Source: Bacteroidota bacterium (GTDB lineage: Bacteria; Bacteroidota; Bacteroidia; Palsa-965). Taken from it: a stretch of 61,296 nt of DNA. The stretch covers positions 1 through 61,296 of the forward strand of contig JAAFIA010000016.1 in assembly GCA_013298545.1 (NCBI GenBank), read 5' to 3'. Positions 27,259 through 34,533 of this stretch are shown one piece after another (position 1 is the stretch's first letter; each line of letters opens with the position of its first letter). Position numbers and translations under genes: made by a program. The notes under the pieces were generated by a model. The model saw only the letters and a list, made by a program, of their open reading frames with translations. It was not told the DNA's origin and made no database searches.

Positions 27259-29013
27259 ATGAAACCAAAAATAAATACCGACCGTCCACAACTGACCAGC
27301 GAAGAAATTCTCGCCCGACGTAATTTCGACGGCTTGCTGCAACAGCTTCCAGCCGCCTCCGGTCAGGTCATTCAAAAACCATTCTGGAAAACAGGTTGGT
27401 TTATCGGTTCTATTGCAACAGTTGCTGTTCTTGCTGTTGGCACTTGGGCTTATGTCAGCACACAAGAAAACGCCAAGCAAGAAAATACCAAGCCTACCGC
27501 ACAACACCCAACCGTGCGCCAACCCGATTCGGTTGCCCAAACCGGAAGTTTTATGAAAACCAGTGGTGCTTTCATTCAACCACCACTCGCTGGCTTAAAC
27601 ATCCCATTCACCAATCGTTCCTTGCGCGTTTCGCAAGGAGGCGTACTCAAATTTGCGACCGGATCGCAACTTAAATTTCCGAAAAATGCGTTTGTCGATG
27701 CGTCTGGAAAAGCCGTATCTGGTCAAGTCGATATTCGCTTCCGCGAAATGCACGATGCCGTTGATTTTTTCTTGAGTGGCATTCCCATGACCTACGATTC
27801 GGCTGGAACAAAATACCAGTTTGAATCTGCGGGAATGGTTGAAGTTGCCGCATTTCAAAATGGAAAAGTGGTTTACCTCAAACCCGGCGAAAAAGTAGAA
27901 GTCGAACTCGCTTCGCCACAGACTGGAAAAAATTACAACGTTTACCGTCTCGATACTGCTGCACGAAATTGGATTTACCTCGATAAAGACAATGTAAAAT
28001 CTCCGCCAGACGAAGATGTTGTACCAGCCGAGCAAGAAACAAATGCTGCGTTTCAAAAAATTGAACAAGCGCAAAAAGCAAAAGAAGAACAATTGCAACA
28101 GCAACAACAAGAAGCCATCAAACAAGTTGCGTTGAAAAATCCGGTAAGCGAAAAACCAATTGAACCACGTCGTTCCGATAAAACAAAGAATCGGTTCACC
28201 GTAAAATTCGATGCACACGAATTTCCTGAAATGGCCACCTACCGCGATGTTTTGTTTGAAGTAGATGAAACACGCGAAGCGTTTGATAAAAACAATTACA
28301 ACATCACTTGGGATGCTGTACGTTTATCTAAAGGTGAACGTAGCGATCGTTACATCATTACCTTAACCAAAGGCATTAAAACCGTACGACTCGATGTCTA
28401 TCCGGTTTTTGCGGGAAAATCGTACGATGAGGCTAAAAAAGTGTTTGACGAAAAAATGGTGCAATACACCACTACGTTGTCTATGCGCGAACAGGCCGAA
28501 CTTGCCGAACGTAAACGTTTTGAAACCTTGATGAGTGAGAATTTGACCGAGGCAAACGAAGCACGGAAGAAATTAGAGCAGCAAATGAAAAACCAACTAA
28601 TCAATGGTTTGGTAGAAAAATTTGTCATGCATACATTTTCCATCAGCCAGTTCGGTATTTTTAATTGCGACCGTGCTGACCAATATCCCCGCGGAGCGAT
28701 GGTGAATGCGTTAATTCAAAATGAAGATGGCGATATGCTTGTATGCAATACGCAAATCTATCTCGTCGATTACGAGCGTAATGCCTTGTTTACCTATTAC
28801 CGCAATCCAGAACCACGTTTTCAATTCAATCCGAAATCGCGTAATTTGATTTGGACAGTAAGTAATGGTGTGTTATATACCTTGAAAGAAACGGCTTTTG
28901 CTGCATTGCCAGCAAATGAAAACTGCCCCATGCGTTTAGAAGCCGTTACTCAAAAATTCAATAGTGTCGAGGAGATGCGTACCTACTTCGGAATCGTTTC
29001 ACCTGTTCAGTAA
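27259..29013 (+). CDS. Membrane-anchored periplasmic protein, possible sigma-factor partner
   Basis: A protein of 584 aa. Residues 1-44 are cytoplasmic and hydrophilic. One transmembrane segment lies at ~45-66 (TGWFIGSIATVAVLAVGTWAYV). The periplasmic part starts with a Bacteroidota-type beta domain (GGVLKFATGSQLKFPKNAF ... VDFFLSGIPMTYDSAGTKYQFESAGMVEV). A Gln-rich coiled coil follows at ~265-290 and a charged helical region at ~390-450. The topology (short N-terminal cytoplasmic segment, one helix, large periplasmic domain) and the position right after a sigma factor fit an anti-sigma or signal sensor, but no known anti-sigma domain is recognisable. The role is inference only. Confidence 0.75.
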   Translation: MKPKINTDRPQLTSEEILARRNFDGLLQQLPAASGQVIQKPFWKTGWFIGSIATVAVLAVGTWAYVSTQENAKQENTKPTAQHPTVRQPDSVAQTGSFMKTSGAFIQPPLAGLNIPFTNRSLRVSQGGVLKFATGSQLKFPKNAFVDASGKAVSGQVDIRFREMHDAVDFFLSGIPMTYDSAGTKYQFESAGMVEVAAFQNGKVVYLKPGEKVEVELASPQTGKNYNVYRLDTAARNWIYLDKDNVKSPPDEDVVPAEQETNAAFQKIEQAQKAKEEQLQQQQQEAIKQVALKNPVSEKPIEPRRSDKTKNRFTVKFDAHEFPEMATYRDVLFEVDETREAFDKNNYNITWDAVRLSKGERSDRYIITLTKGIKTVRLDVYPVFAGKSYDEAKKVFDEKMVQYTTTLSMREQAELAERKRFETLMSENLTEANEARKKLEQQMKNQLINGLVEKFVMHTFSISQFGIFNCDRADQYPRGAMVNALIQNEDGDMLVCNTQIYLVDYERNALFTYYRNPEPRFQFNPKSRNLIWTVSNGVLYTLKETAFAALPANENCPMRLEAVTQKFNSVEEMRTYFGIVSPVQ

Positions 29014-29021
29014 ACAAGTAA

Positions 29022-29717
29022 ATGATGCTACGAATTTTAATCGCTTGTTTCTTGCTTTTCACTTGTGTTTGTGCACAAGCACAAACTGCGCAAACCAATG
29101 TGGCGACTCAAGACGATACATTAGACATTGCGGAAGGTGTCATTCGCGTAGAACGCCCGCGCATCCGTCCCTATGTGCAAGTCGATTATTCGTTGCACTT
29201 AGCTAAGGTGAGCATGATGGAAGTCCTCGTACCTGCAAGTGATGGTGTTGATAGTTCCGTAGAACGAGATCGTCAACCGTTTTTTGATACCACGTTTTAT
29301 CCCAAAACATTGGAACGCGTATCGCCAGTTGCCACAACACACTTATCGAAAGTATTGGCAAAAAATCTTTTTTATACCTATTCGGCAAACGATACACCAC
29401 GCATCGATACGGTAACCATTGGTTTGTGGATTACCAAAAATGGAAAGATAAAACAGATCTTTCCGGTTTCAGGAATCCCAGAAGGGATGTCTGAAATTTT
29501 ATACGAAGAATTGTGCATTGGTGCTACATATATTGCTATCTGGAATAGAGACAATAAAGGTGGAGGCTACATGACACGTCGCCGTTTCCTCCGTCCTTCC
29601 GAATTTGTTCCTGAAAATTATTACTGCGTCATGCGCGTCGTCATTTCATCCATGCCACTTACCCCTGAACAAGTATCAACCGGTGTGCGTTATTCCAACG
29701 CCGATGCACCGCGCTAA
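29022..29717 (+). CDS. Exported hypothetical protein with TonB-C-like end
   Basis: A protein of 231 aa with a signal peptide ending near VCAQAQ. The C-terminal ~90 residues (TVTIGLWITKNGKIKQIFPVSGIPEG ... TYIAIWNRDNKGGGYMTRRRFLRP) have the rhythm of a TonB C-terminal-like domain: a strand, K-x-G-x-I, a helix, then W....GG. That match is weak. It lies 8 bp after the large anchored protein in the sigma-factor operon and may belong to the same envelope signalling unit. Confidence 0.68.
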   Translation: MMLRILIACFLLFTCVCAQAQTAQTNVATQDDTLDIAEGVIRVERPRIRPYVQVDYSLHLAKVSMMEVLVPASDGVDSSVERDRQPFFDTTFYPKTLERVSPVATTHLSKVLAKNLFYTYSANDTPRIDTVTIGLWITKNGKIKQIFPVSGIPEGMSEILYEELCIGATYIAIWNRDNKGGGYMTRRRFLRPSEFVPENYYCVMRVVISSMPLTPEQVSTGVRYSNADAPR

Positions 29718-29725
29718 AAAATCCG

Positions 29726-29816
29726 CGCACAGGCCAGCGCAATTAATGAATTGGAGAATTGGAAAATTGCTGAATTGGCAATTTACTAATTCAGCAATTC
29801 TCCAATTCATTAATTT
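29726..29816. repeat. Nested inverted-repeat element, copy 3
   Basis: The core CGCACAGGCCAGCGC (29726-29740) is identical to copy 1. A perfect 21-bp inverted repeat follows (29741-29761 with 29795-29815). Inside it AATTGCTGAATT (29765-29776) pairs with AATTCAGCAATT (29788-29799), which overlaps the outer right arm by five bases, so alternative cruciforms are possible. It lies between convergent genes and could act as a bidirectional terminator, but it has no clean T-run. Confidence 0.8.
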
Positions 29817-29821
29817 CTCAG

Positions 29822-30292
29822 CTACTTCACCGCCATTGCACTAATTTCAATGTGTGCGCCTTTGGGCAAAGCAACAACTTGTACTGTTTCGCGAGCCGGA
29901 AAAGGTCCTTTGCCGAAATACGTTGCATAGATTTCATTCATACGACTGAAATTTTTTAAATCTGTCATGTAAATGGTCGTTTTCGCAATATCATTCATGC
30001 TCATGTCAGCCGCTTTCAGAATAGCACGGATGTTGTTTAGCGCGATTTTTGTTTCCACTTCAATACTTGTTGTATCAAGTAATCCGGTTTTTGCATCCAT
30101 ACCAATTTGTCCAGATACAAATACCGCATTCCCACGTCGCACGGCTTGACTGTATGGCCCAATGGGTTTGGGCGCTGCTTCAGTATAGATGATCGCTTGG
30201 TGTTCGAGTTGTGTTTTCTTTGCCGAAGAAACCATCCAGAACAAACCCGCAACTGCTACTACAAGTAAGAGGTAAAAAAAAGGTTTTTGCAT
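29822..30292 (-). CDS. RidA-family protein with N-terminal membrane anchor
   Basis: A protein of 156 aa, about 30 longer than standard RidA. The extra N-terminus is a signal anchor (residues 5-21, FFYLLLVVAVAGLFWMV). The Rid domain is complete: PKPIGPYSQAVRRGNAVFVSGQIG, then FPARETVQVVALPKGAHIEI with the active-site R134. RidA hydrolyses reactive enamines/imines such as 2-aminoacrylate released by PLP enzymes, normally in the cytoplasm. Here the anchor implies periplasmic action. It starts 3 bp after a Tat-exported PLP aminotransferase-like gene, which fits clean-up of that enzyme's by-products. Confidence 0.88.
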   Translation of the reverse strand: MQKPFFYLLLVVAVAGLFWMVSSAKKTQLEHQAIIYTEAAPKPIGPYSQAVRRGNAVFVSGQIGMDAKTGLLDTTSIEVETKIALNNIRAILKAADMSMNDIAKTTIYMTDLKNFSRMNEIYATYFGKGPFPARETVQVVALPKGAHIEISAMAVK

Positions 30293-30295
30293 GCC

Positions 30296-31618
30296 TTATT
30301 TAGCGTCTGGTTTAGACTGTGCAATCTCTGTTAATGCTTCTACGAGCAAATCTAAGTCTGCAAGCGAGGTATAAACGTTGGGCGTAACGCGCAGTCCGTG
30401 AATATTTTCCCAGTTAATTGCAACAGCATGTATTTTGTATTTTTCAAACAAGCGGGCATCTATTTCTTCCGGTTTCCAGCCTTCAATGCTGATGTTACCA
30501 ATTGCGCAGGAGAATTGAGGTTTTAAGGACGTATTGATGGTTACGCCTTTTACCTTCATCATTTTCTGACACCAATAATTTTTCAGATAAAGCAAGCGTG
30601 CCTCTTTGCGTTTTGCGCCAATAATTTCGTGAAAATCAATTGCTGCGCCGATCGCCATTTCTGAAGCAAACGAGCGTGTTCCTAAGGATTCAAATTTGCG
30701 AATATCTGTTCCGTCTGGCTCGTTGTTGGAAAGCAAAGCCCAGACATCTTTTATTTTATCTTTTTTGATGAACAACATCCCACTTCCAAAAGGCGCGCCC
30801 ATCCACTTGTGCAAACTTGTTGCAAAATAATCGCAACCCAAATCACGAACATTGAAGTTGAAATGTGCAAACGAATGCGCCCCATCACAAATCACGTCAA
30901 TGTTGCGTGCATGGGCTTCATTGGCAATCCGTTTGACTGGTAAAATTTGGCCTGTCCAGTTGATGATGTGTGTAATGTGAACCACCTTTGTTTTGTCTGT
31001 AAACAAAGACGTATAAGCTTTCACCAACGCATTTTCATCTTCCGATGGCAAGTTGTGATTAACCCAAACCAGTTTAATGCCGTCGCGTTTTTCGCGTTGT
31101 TTCCATGCATTGAGCATATTGGGATAATCCTGTTTGGAAACAATGACTTCATCGCCAGCTTTTAGATTCAATCCAAAAATTACGGTATTCAACCCTTCGG
31201 TTGCATTTCGGTTGATGGCAATTTCTTCTTTGTCAACCCCCGCAAGCCCCGCTAGTCTTCGACGCAACGGCTCGCGCCCCGCATCGAGTGTGCGCCACAT
31301 GTAATACGATGGTGCTTCGTTGCACAATTGATAATACCGAATGTGTGCATCTTGAACGGGTTTTGGTTGTGGCGCAACACCACCATTGTTGAGGTTGACG
31401 ATGTTTGGCGAAACGGTATAGGAAGAGCGTACCCATGACCAAAAATCTTCGTCGAGTGCTGCAGCTTCAGGCGCTAAACCATTCACACGTTTCAATGCTT
31501 CAGCGAAATCGCTTTCTTGTGGCCACCCAATGGCCTTGAGTGGTTGCAGTAATCCTGAAAGTGTTAGTACACCTGCTGTTGCGCCTAATTGCGCCATGAA
31601 TTTTCGGCGATCACTCAT
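30296..31618 (-). CDS. Tat-exported class V aminotransferase-fold PLP enzyme
   Basis: A protein of 440 aa. The twin-arginine-type start SDRRKFMAQLGATAGVLTLSGLL (residues 2-24) implies export of the folded, cofactor-loaded enzyme. The class V (IscS/isopenicillin N epimerase-like) core shows NRNATEGLNTV near 144, VICDGAHSFAHFNF near 240, and the PLP Lys in TSLHKWMGAPFGSG near residue 272. Reaction unknown: epimerase, lyase or desulfurase activities occur in the family. It follows a heme-binding protein gene (11 bp) and precedes the anchored RidA gene (3 bp), so the three form an operon with a periplasmic theme. Confidence 0.88.
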   Translation of the reverse strand: MSDRRKFMAQLGATAGVLTLSGLLQPLKAIGWPQESDFAEALKRVNGLAPEAAALDEDFWSWVRSSYTVSPNIVNLNNGGVAPQPKPVQDAHIRYYQLCNEAPSYYMWRTLDAGREPLRRRLAGLAGVDKEEIAINRNATEGLNTVIFGLNLKAGDEVIVSKQDYPNMLNAWKQREKRDGIKLVWVNHNLPSEDENALVKAYTSLFTDKTKVVHITHIINWTGQILPVKRIANEAHARNIDVICDGAHSFAHFNFNVRDLGCDYFATSLHKWMGAPFGSGMLFIKKDKIKDVWALLSNNEPDGTDIRKFESLGTRSFASEMAIGAAIDFHEIIGAKRKEARLLYLKNYWCQKMMKVKGVTINTSLKPQFSCAIGNISIEGWKPEEIDARLFEKYKIHAVAINWENIHGLRVTPNVYTSLADLDLLVEALTEIAQSKPDAK

Positions 31619-31629
31619 GATGATAAAGA

Positions 31630-32121
31630 TTAGCGTTTACGAATTAAACTATCCATCGGATGATGGGCTTTCAGGCTGTCTTGCATTTCTTGTGCCCACA
31701 AGACCAAGACATGTTTTTGTTCGGGTTTTAATTCAGCATCGCCATGAATTTTTAAATAGCTCGGCAATGGCATTTCATCGCTTTCAACCATTTCAACAAT
31801 TTCTTCGAGCTTGTGGTATTGGCGACGTAAACTGTATGTTTGGAACGCATCGAAGTTGAGTTCGGCTTTTCCTTCATCGATATGATGGTCGAGCCACCAG
31901 CCAATGGGTTGCACTTCGGCATACCACGGATAAACGGTGTTGTTGCTGTGGCAATCGTAACACGAAGTCGCCAAAATTTTGTCGATGTGTTGCGGTACCG
32001 CTTGAACAATGGTGCGGGTGGCCTTTGTGGCGTTTGGTGCTACGTTTTTTTCGGGCCGCGCAAATTGAATGCCCACAAGAACAACAGCAAGTCCCGCTAA
32101 AATTTTTTGTTTGGTAGTCAT
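31630..32121 (-). CDS. Heme-binding domain (Haem_bd-type) protein
   Basis: A protein of 163 aa from the ATG at 32121 (MTTKQKILAG); an ATG 12 bp upstream is possible. An N-terminal hydrophobic segment (residues 6-19) acts as signal or anchor. One c-type heme motif, SCYDCHSN, covers C54-x-x-C57-H58. The following YPWYAEVQPIGWWLDHHIDEGK and the ending KHVLVLWAQEM match the Bacteroidota heme-binding domain family. It is periplasmic by topology, with electron transfer probable and partner unknown. It is the first gene of the operon with the Tat PLP enzyme and RidA, and divergent from the RluA-type gene. Confidence 0.85.
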   Translation of the reverse strand: MTTKQKILAGLAVVLVGIQFARPEKNVAPNATKATRTIVQAVPQHIDKILATSCYDCHSNNTVYPWYAEVQPIGWWLDHHIDEGKAELNFDAFQTYSLRRQYHKLEEIVEMVESDEMPLPSYLKIHGDAELKPEQKHVLVLWAQEMQDSLKAHHPMDSLIRKR

Positions 32122-32209
32122 GGTGCATTTCAAAGGTAATGATTCAAACGAATTTTGCCCTTCTTGCCGAAAAGACTTTTATGCCATTTATTTTAAGACC
32201 TTTGCAGCC

Positions 32210-32905
32210 ATGAGCGTAGAAAACCTCCAGATTATATACGAAGACAATCATTTGATTGCTGTCAATAAACGAGCTTCCGATATTGTGCAAGCCGACAAAA
32301 CAGGCGATGTAACACTTGGCGACCATTTGAAAGTATTTCTCAAAAACAAATACAACAAACCCGGCGAAGTTTTTCTAGGTGTCATTCATCGACTCGATCG
32401 TCCGGTGAGTGGGGTGGTTTTGTTTGCAAAAACGAGCAAAGCCCTCGCGCGCATGAACGAATTGTTCCGTAGCCGCGATTTACAAAAAACATATTGGGCC
32501 TGTGTTGGCGAACGCCCGCCCAACGAAGCCGGAACATTGGTGCATTGGCTCAAGAAAACAGAAGCCACCAACAAATCGCATGCTTCTGTTTATGAAAAGA
32601 AAGGATATTTGAAATGTGAGTTGAATTATAAACTCATCGCTTCTTCCGAACGTTATTTCTTAATTGAAGTTGATCCGATTACGGGTCGTCATCACCAAAT
32701 TCGTGTGCAACTTGCTACAATGGGTTGCCATATTAAAGGCGATGTGAAGTATGGTGCACGTCGAGGAAATCCAGATGCATCCATTCATTTGCACTCGCGC
32801 CGCTTGGAATTTGTTCATCCCATCCGCGACGAAAAAGTAGTTATAGTAGCCGACCCTCCGAATGATCCGGTTTGGAATGCGTTTGTGAAACAATTGGAGG
32901 CTTGA
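32210..32905 (+). CDS. RluA-family pseudouridine synthase
   Basis: A protein of 231 aa from the ATG at 32210 (MSVENLQIIYEDNHLIAVNK). Motif II HRLDRPVSGVVLFAKT contains catalytic D63, and the later GRHHQIRVQLA motif lies near 160. There is no S4 domain, as in the small RluA/TruC-type branch that modifies rRNA or tRNA. The last ~9 codons (WNAFVKQL) recur beyond the neighbouring toxin-antitoxin genes at 33592-33618, where the sequence continues to a different end (GE, stop). The present C-terminus (EA, stop) may therefore be a re-created one. Confidence 0.92.
   Translation: MSVENLQIIYEDNHLIAVNKRASDIVQADKTGDVTLGDHLKVFLKNKYNKPGEVFLGVIHRLDRPVSGVVLFAKTSKALARMNELFRSRDLQKTYWACVGERPPNEAGTLVHWLKKTEATNKSHASVYEKKGYLKCELNYKLIASSERYFLIEVDPITGRHHQIRVQLATMGCHIKGDVKYGARRGNPDASIHLHSRRLEFVHPIRDEKVVIVADPPNDPVWNAFVKQLEA
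32871..32897 (+). repeat. 27-bp direct repeat at rluA-type 3' end, left copy
   Basis: This is identical to 33592-33618. It covers the codons for WNAFVKQL before the stop. Together the copies bracket the toxin-antitoxin pair. Weaker similarity continues past the repeat (TTGATTAGTC here, ATGATTAATC at the right copy). Confidence 0.93.
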
Positions 32906-33003
32906 TTAGTCTAATAAATAGAATTTCTATGATTAATAAAAGCGTAAAATGTTGAAATCGTTTTGTACCTTTAGGAGTAGTGAATTATAAATACATATAT
33001 ACA

Positions 33004-33264
33004 ATGCCAACACCACCAGCAAAAAATAAATCGAAAAAGATTGTATTGGAAGACGAGAAATCGGTACTTGCCATCAAATTGCTTTCGCTTAAAGATGAAG
33101 CTGTCGTTCATGCTTTTCATGTCTTGTTTGATGACCTTACATCAAATCCGCAACGTACATCTAAAGCACAATACAATAAAGAGATTGATGCCGCTGTGAA
33201 ACGGGTTCGCAATGGGAAATTTGTTTCCAATGATGAGGTAATGAATGAGCTTGATTCGTGGTAA
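33004..33264 (+). CDS. Antitoxin of RelE/ParE-type module
   Basis: A protein of 86 aa from the ATG at 33004; a GTG at 32980 would add eight residues but leaves almost no leader after the TACCTTTA promoter-like element at 32966-32973. It is basic and Lys-rich at the N-terminus, then helical. The C-terminal EIDAAVKRVRNGKFVSNDEVMNELDSW is the usual toxin-wrapping tail of antitoxins paired with ParE/RelE toxins. No recognised DNA-binding fold is clear. The stop is 1 bp before the best toxin start. Confidence 0.75.
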   Translation: MPTPPAKNKSKKIVLEDEKSVLAIKLLSLKDEAVVHAFHVLFDDLTSNPQRTSKAQYNKEIDAAVKRVRNGKFVSNDEVMNELDSW

Positions 33265-33265
33265 A

Positions 33266-33574
33266 ATGGCGCGAAAAAAGAAAATTCCAGTAGTCTGGGA
33301 TATTCAAGAAAAAATATACTTCAAAGAATTGATTTTGGAAATCAAAAGCCGTTCTGAGAATCTTGCAACACAAATTAAAGATCGTGTTCGTGAAAGTATA
33401 GAACAGATTCAATACTATCCGATGCTTTTTGAAGCGGATCCATTAAAAGTCAATAATGATGGCTCTTATCGTAAATTTGTTGCTATTCACATTCGCATAA
33501 CTTATAAAATAGATTCCGATAAAATTATTATCGTTCGCATTCGTCATTCAGCTAGCGAACCACTTGATTATTAA
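33266..33574 (+). CDS. RelE/ParE-superfamily toxin
   Basis: A protein of 102 aa from the ATG at 33266 (MARKKKIPVVWD); an ATG at 33245 inside the antitoxin end is an alternative. The RelE/ParE pattern is visible: N-terminal strand, two helices (FKELILEIKSRSENLATQIKDRVRESIEQI), then YYPMLFEADPLKVNN, YRKFVAIHIRITYKID, and the closing IIIVRIRHSASEP. RelE branches cleave mRNA on the ribosome and ParE branches poison gyrase; the sequence does not decide. It lies inside the 27-bp repeat pair. Confidence 0.85.
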   Translation: MARKKKIPVVWDIQEKIYFKELILEIKSRSENLATQIKDRVRESIEQIQYYPMLFEADPLKVNNDGSYRKFVAIHIRITYKIDSDKIIIVRIRHSASEPLDY

Positions 33575-33591
33575 TTGCTCCATTTTTGAAT

Positions 33592-33618
33592 TTTGGAATG
33601 CGTTTGTGAAACAATTGG
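33592..33618 (+). repeat. 27-bp direct repeat, right copy (orphan rluA-type 3' end)
   Basis: This is identical to 32871-32897. Read in the rluA frame it encodes WNAFVKQL followed by GE and a TGA stop, which looks like the original end of the RluA-type gene left behind after insertion of the toxin-antitoxin cassette. Confidence 0.93.
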
Positions 33619-33626
33619 GCGAATGA

Positions 33627-34031
33627 TTAATCCAAATTCTTAGCGCGCACTTTTTTAACTTCCGAACGTTTTTTCTTGTCGTTCAACCGTTTTTCTTTCA
33701 CTGCTTTTGGAATCGCTGTTTTTTTGCGCTTCTTTTTTGGCGTAAAGGCTTTTACCAATAACGCATTGAATTTTTTAATCGCTTTTTCTTTGTTAGCGTG
33801 TTGCGAACGATCGCTGTCTTCAATCACTTGAAGTATTCCTTCTTTAGAAATGCGATTGGTAAGTTTTTCCTGAATCAGTAGTTTTTGCACTTCGTCAAGC
33901 ACAGTTGAATTACCCACATCAAACGATAATTCTACGCGCGAAGAAACTTTGTTCACGTGTTGACCACCTTTACCACCGGAGCGGGTAGCGCGGAATTTGA
34001 GTTCGGAATGAAGGGTTGCGGGATCAAACAT
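33627..34031 (-). CDS. arfB: Alternative ribosome-rescue peptidyl-tRNA hydrolase ArfB
   Basis: A protein of 134 aa from the ATG at 34031 (MFDPATLHSELKF); a longer upstream frame is not supported. The GGQ motif is at residues 22-24 (SGGKGGQHVNKVSS) in a class I release-factor-like domain. The C-terminal tail is very basic (KKKRKK ... RSEVKKVRAKNLD), as needed to enter the empty mRNA channel of stalled ribosomes. ArfB (YaeJ) releases peptide from non-stop complexes. The length is normal. Its stop lies 8 bp from the right 27-bp repeat. Confidence 0.95.
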   Translation of the reverse strand: MFDPATLHSELKFRATRSGGKGGQHVNKVSSRVELSFDVGNSTVLDEVQKLLIQEKLTNRISKEGILQVIEDSDRSQHANKEKAIKKFNALLVKAFTPKKKRKKTAIPKAVKEKRLNDKKKRSEVKKVRAKNLD

Positions 34032-34099
34032 GGAACAAAGGTAATCTTGAAAAGGCTTTTGTATTATTCCCCCCAAACAAATTCCGTATTTTTGATCCA

Positions 34100-34531
34100 A
34101 TGCGACCCCATTTCGGCTGGATTTTTGTTTTATGTACCTTGTTGTATAGTTTTTCGTTGCAAGCGCAAACCACCCGCACGCGCCGCGAAATTCAAAAGAC
34201 GTATTGGCCAAATGGAACCATCAAAACAGTAACGGTGATTAAAACAACAACAGGGAAGTATGTCGATCTGTTTAATTACTATAAAAAAACGCATGTTAAG
34301 CAAACCGATTTTAACGAGCAAGGCATAAAAACACGCAAAACCGTTCGCATTACGAAACTTGGAAGAGGCGGGAAACCGTGTTACGAAATATATTCAAGCC
34401 AAACCGATTACGACGAGCAAGGAAAAATAACGCGTTACGAAGAATCGCAATGCGATAAGAATAAAACGAAACTCAAAGTTTATCAAAACGGAAAATTAAT
34501 TTTTGTTCGCATCCACAAACCAGCACATTAA
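34100..34531 (+). CDS. Exported hypothetical protein with MORN-like repeats
   Basis: A protein of 143 aa from the ATG at 34100, which begins a signal peptide (FGWIFVLCTLLYSFSLQAQ). The mature part has loosely repeated segments (YWPNGTIKTVTV, TDFNEQGIKTRKTV, TDYDEQGKITRYEE, VYQNGKLIFVR) similar to the MORN variant repeats of YwqK-like proteins. It is basic. It starts divergently from arfB and is 2 bp upstream of the amidase-like gene, heading the envelope operon. Confidence 0.72.
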   Translation: MRPHFGWIFVLCTLLYSFSLQAQTTRTRREIQKTYWPNGTIKTVTVIKTTTGKYVDLFNYYKKTHVKQTDFNEQGIKTRKTVRITKLGRGGKPCYEIYSSQTDYDEQGKITRYEESQCDKNKTKLKVYQNGKLIFVRIHKPAH

Positions 34532-34533
34532 AT

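Noticed and set aside
32069-32209. Upstream in-frame extension of the RluA-type gene
   Set aside because: The extra 47 residues overlap the divergent heme-protein gene start and show no family similarity; the ATG at 32210 gives the normal start.
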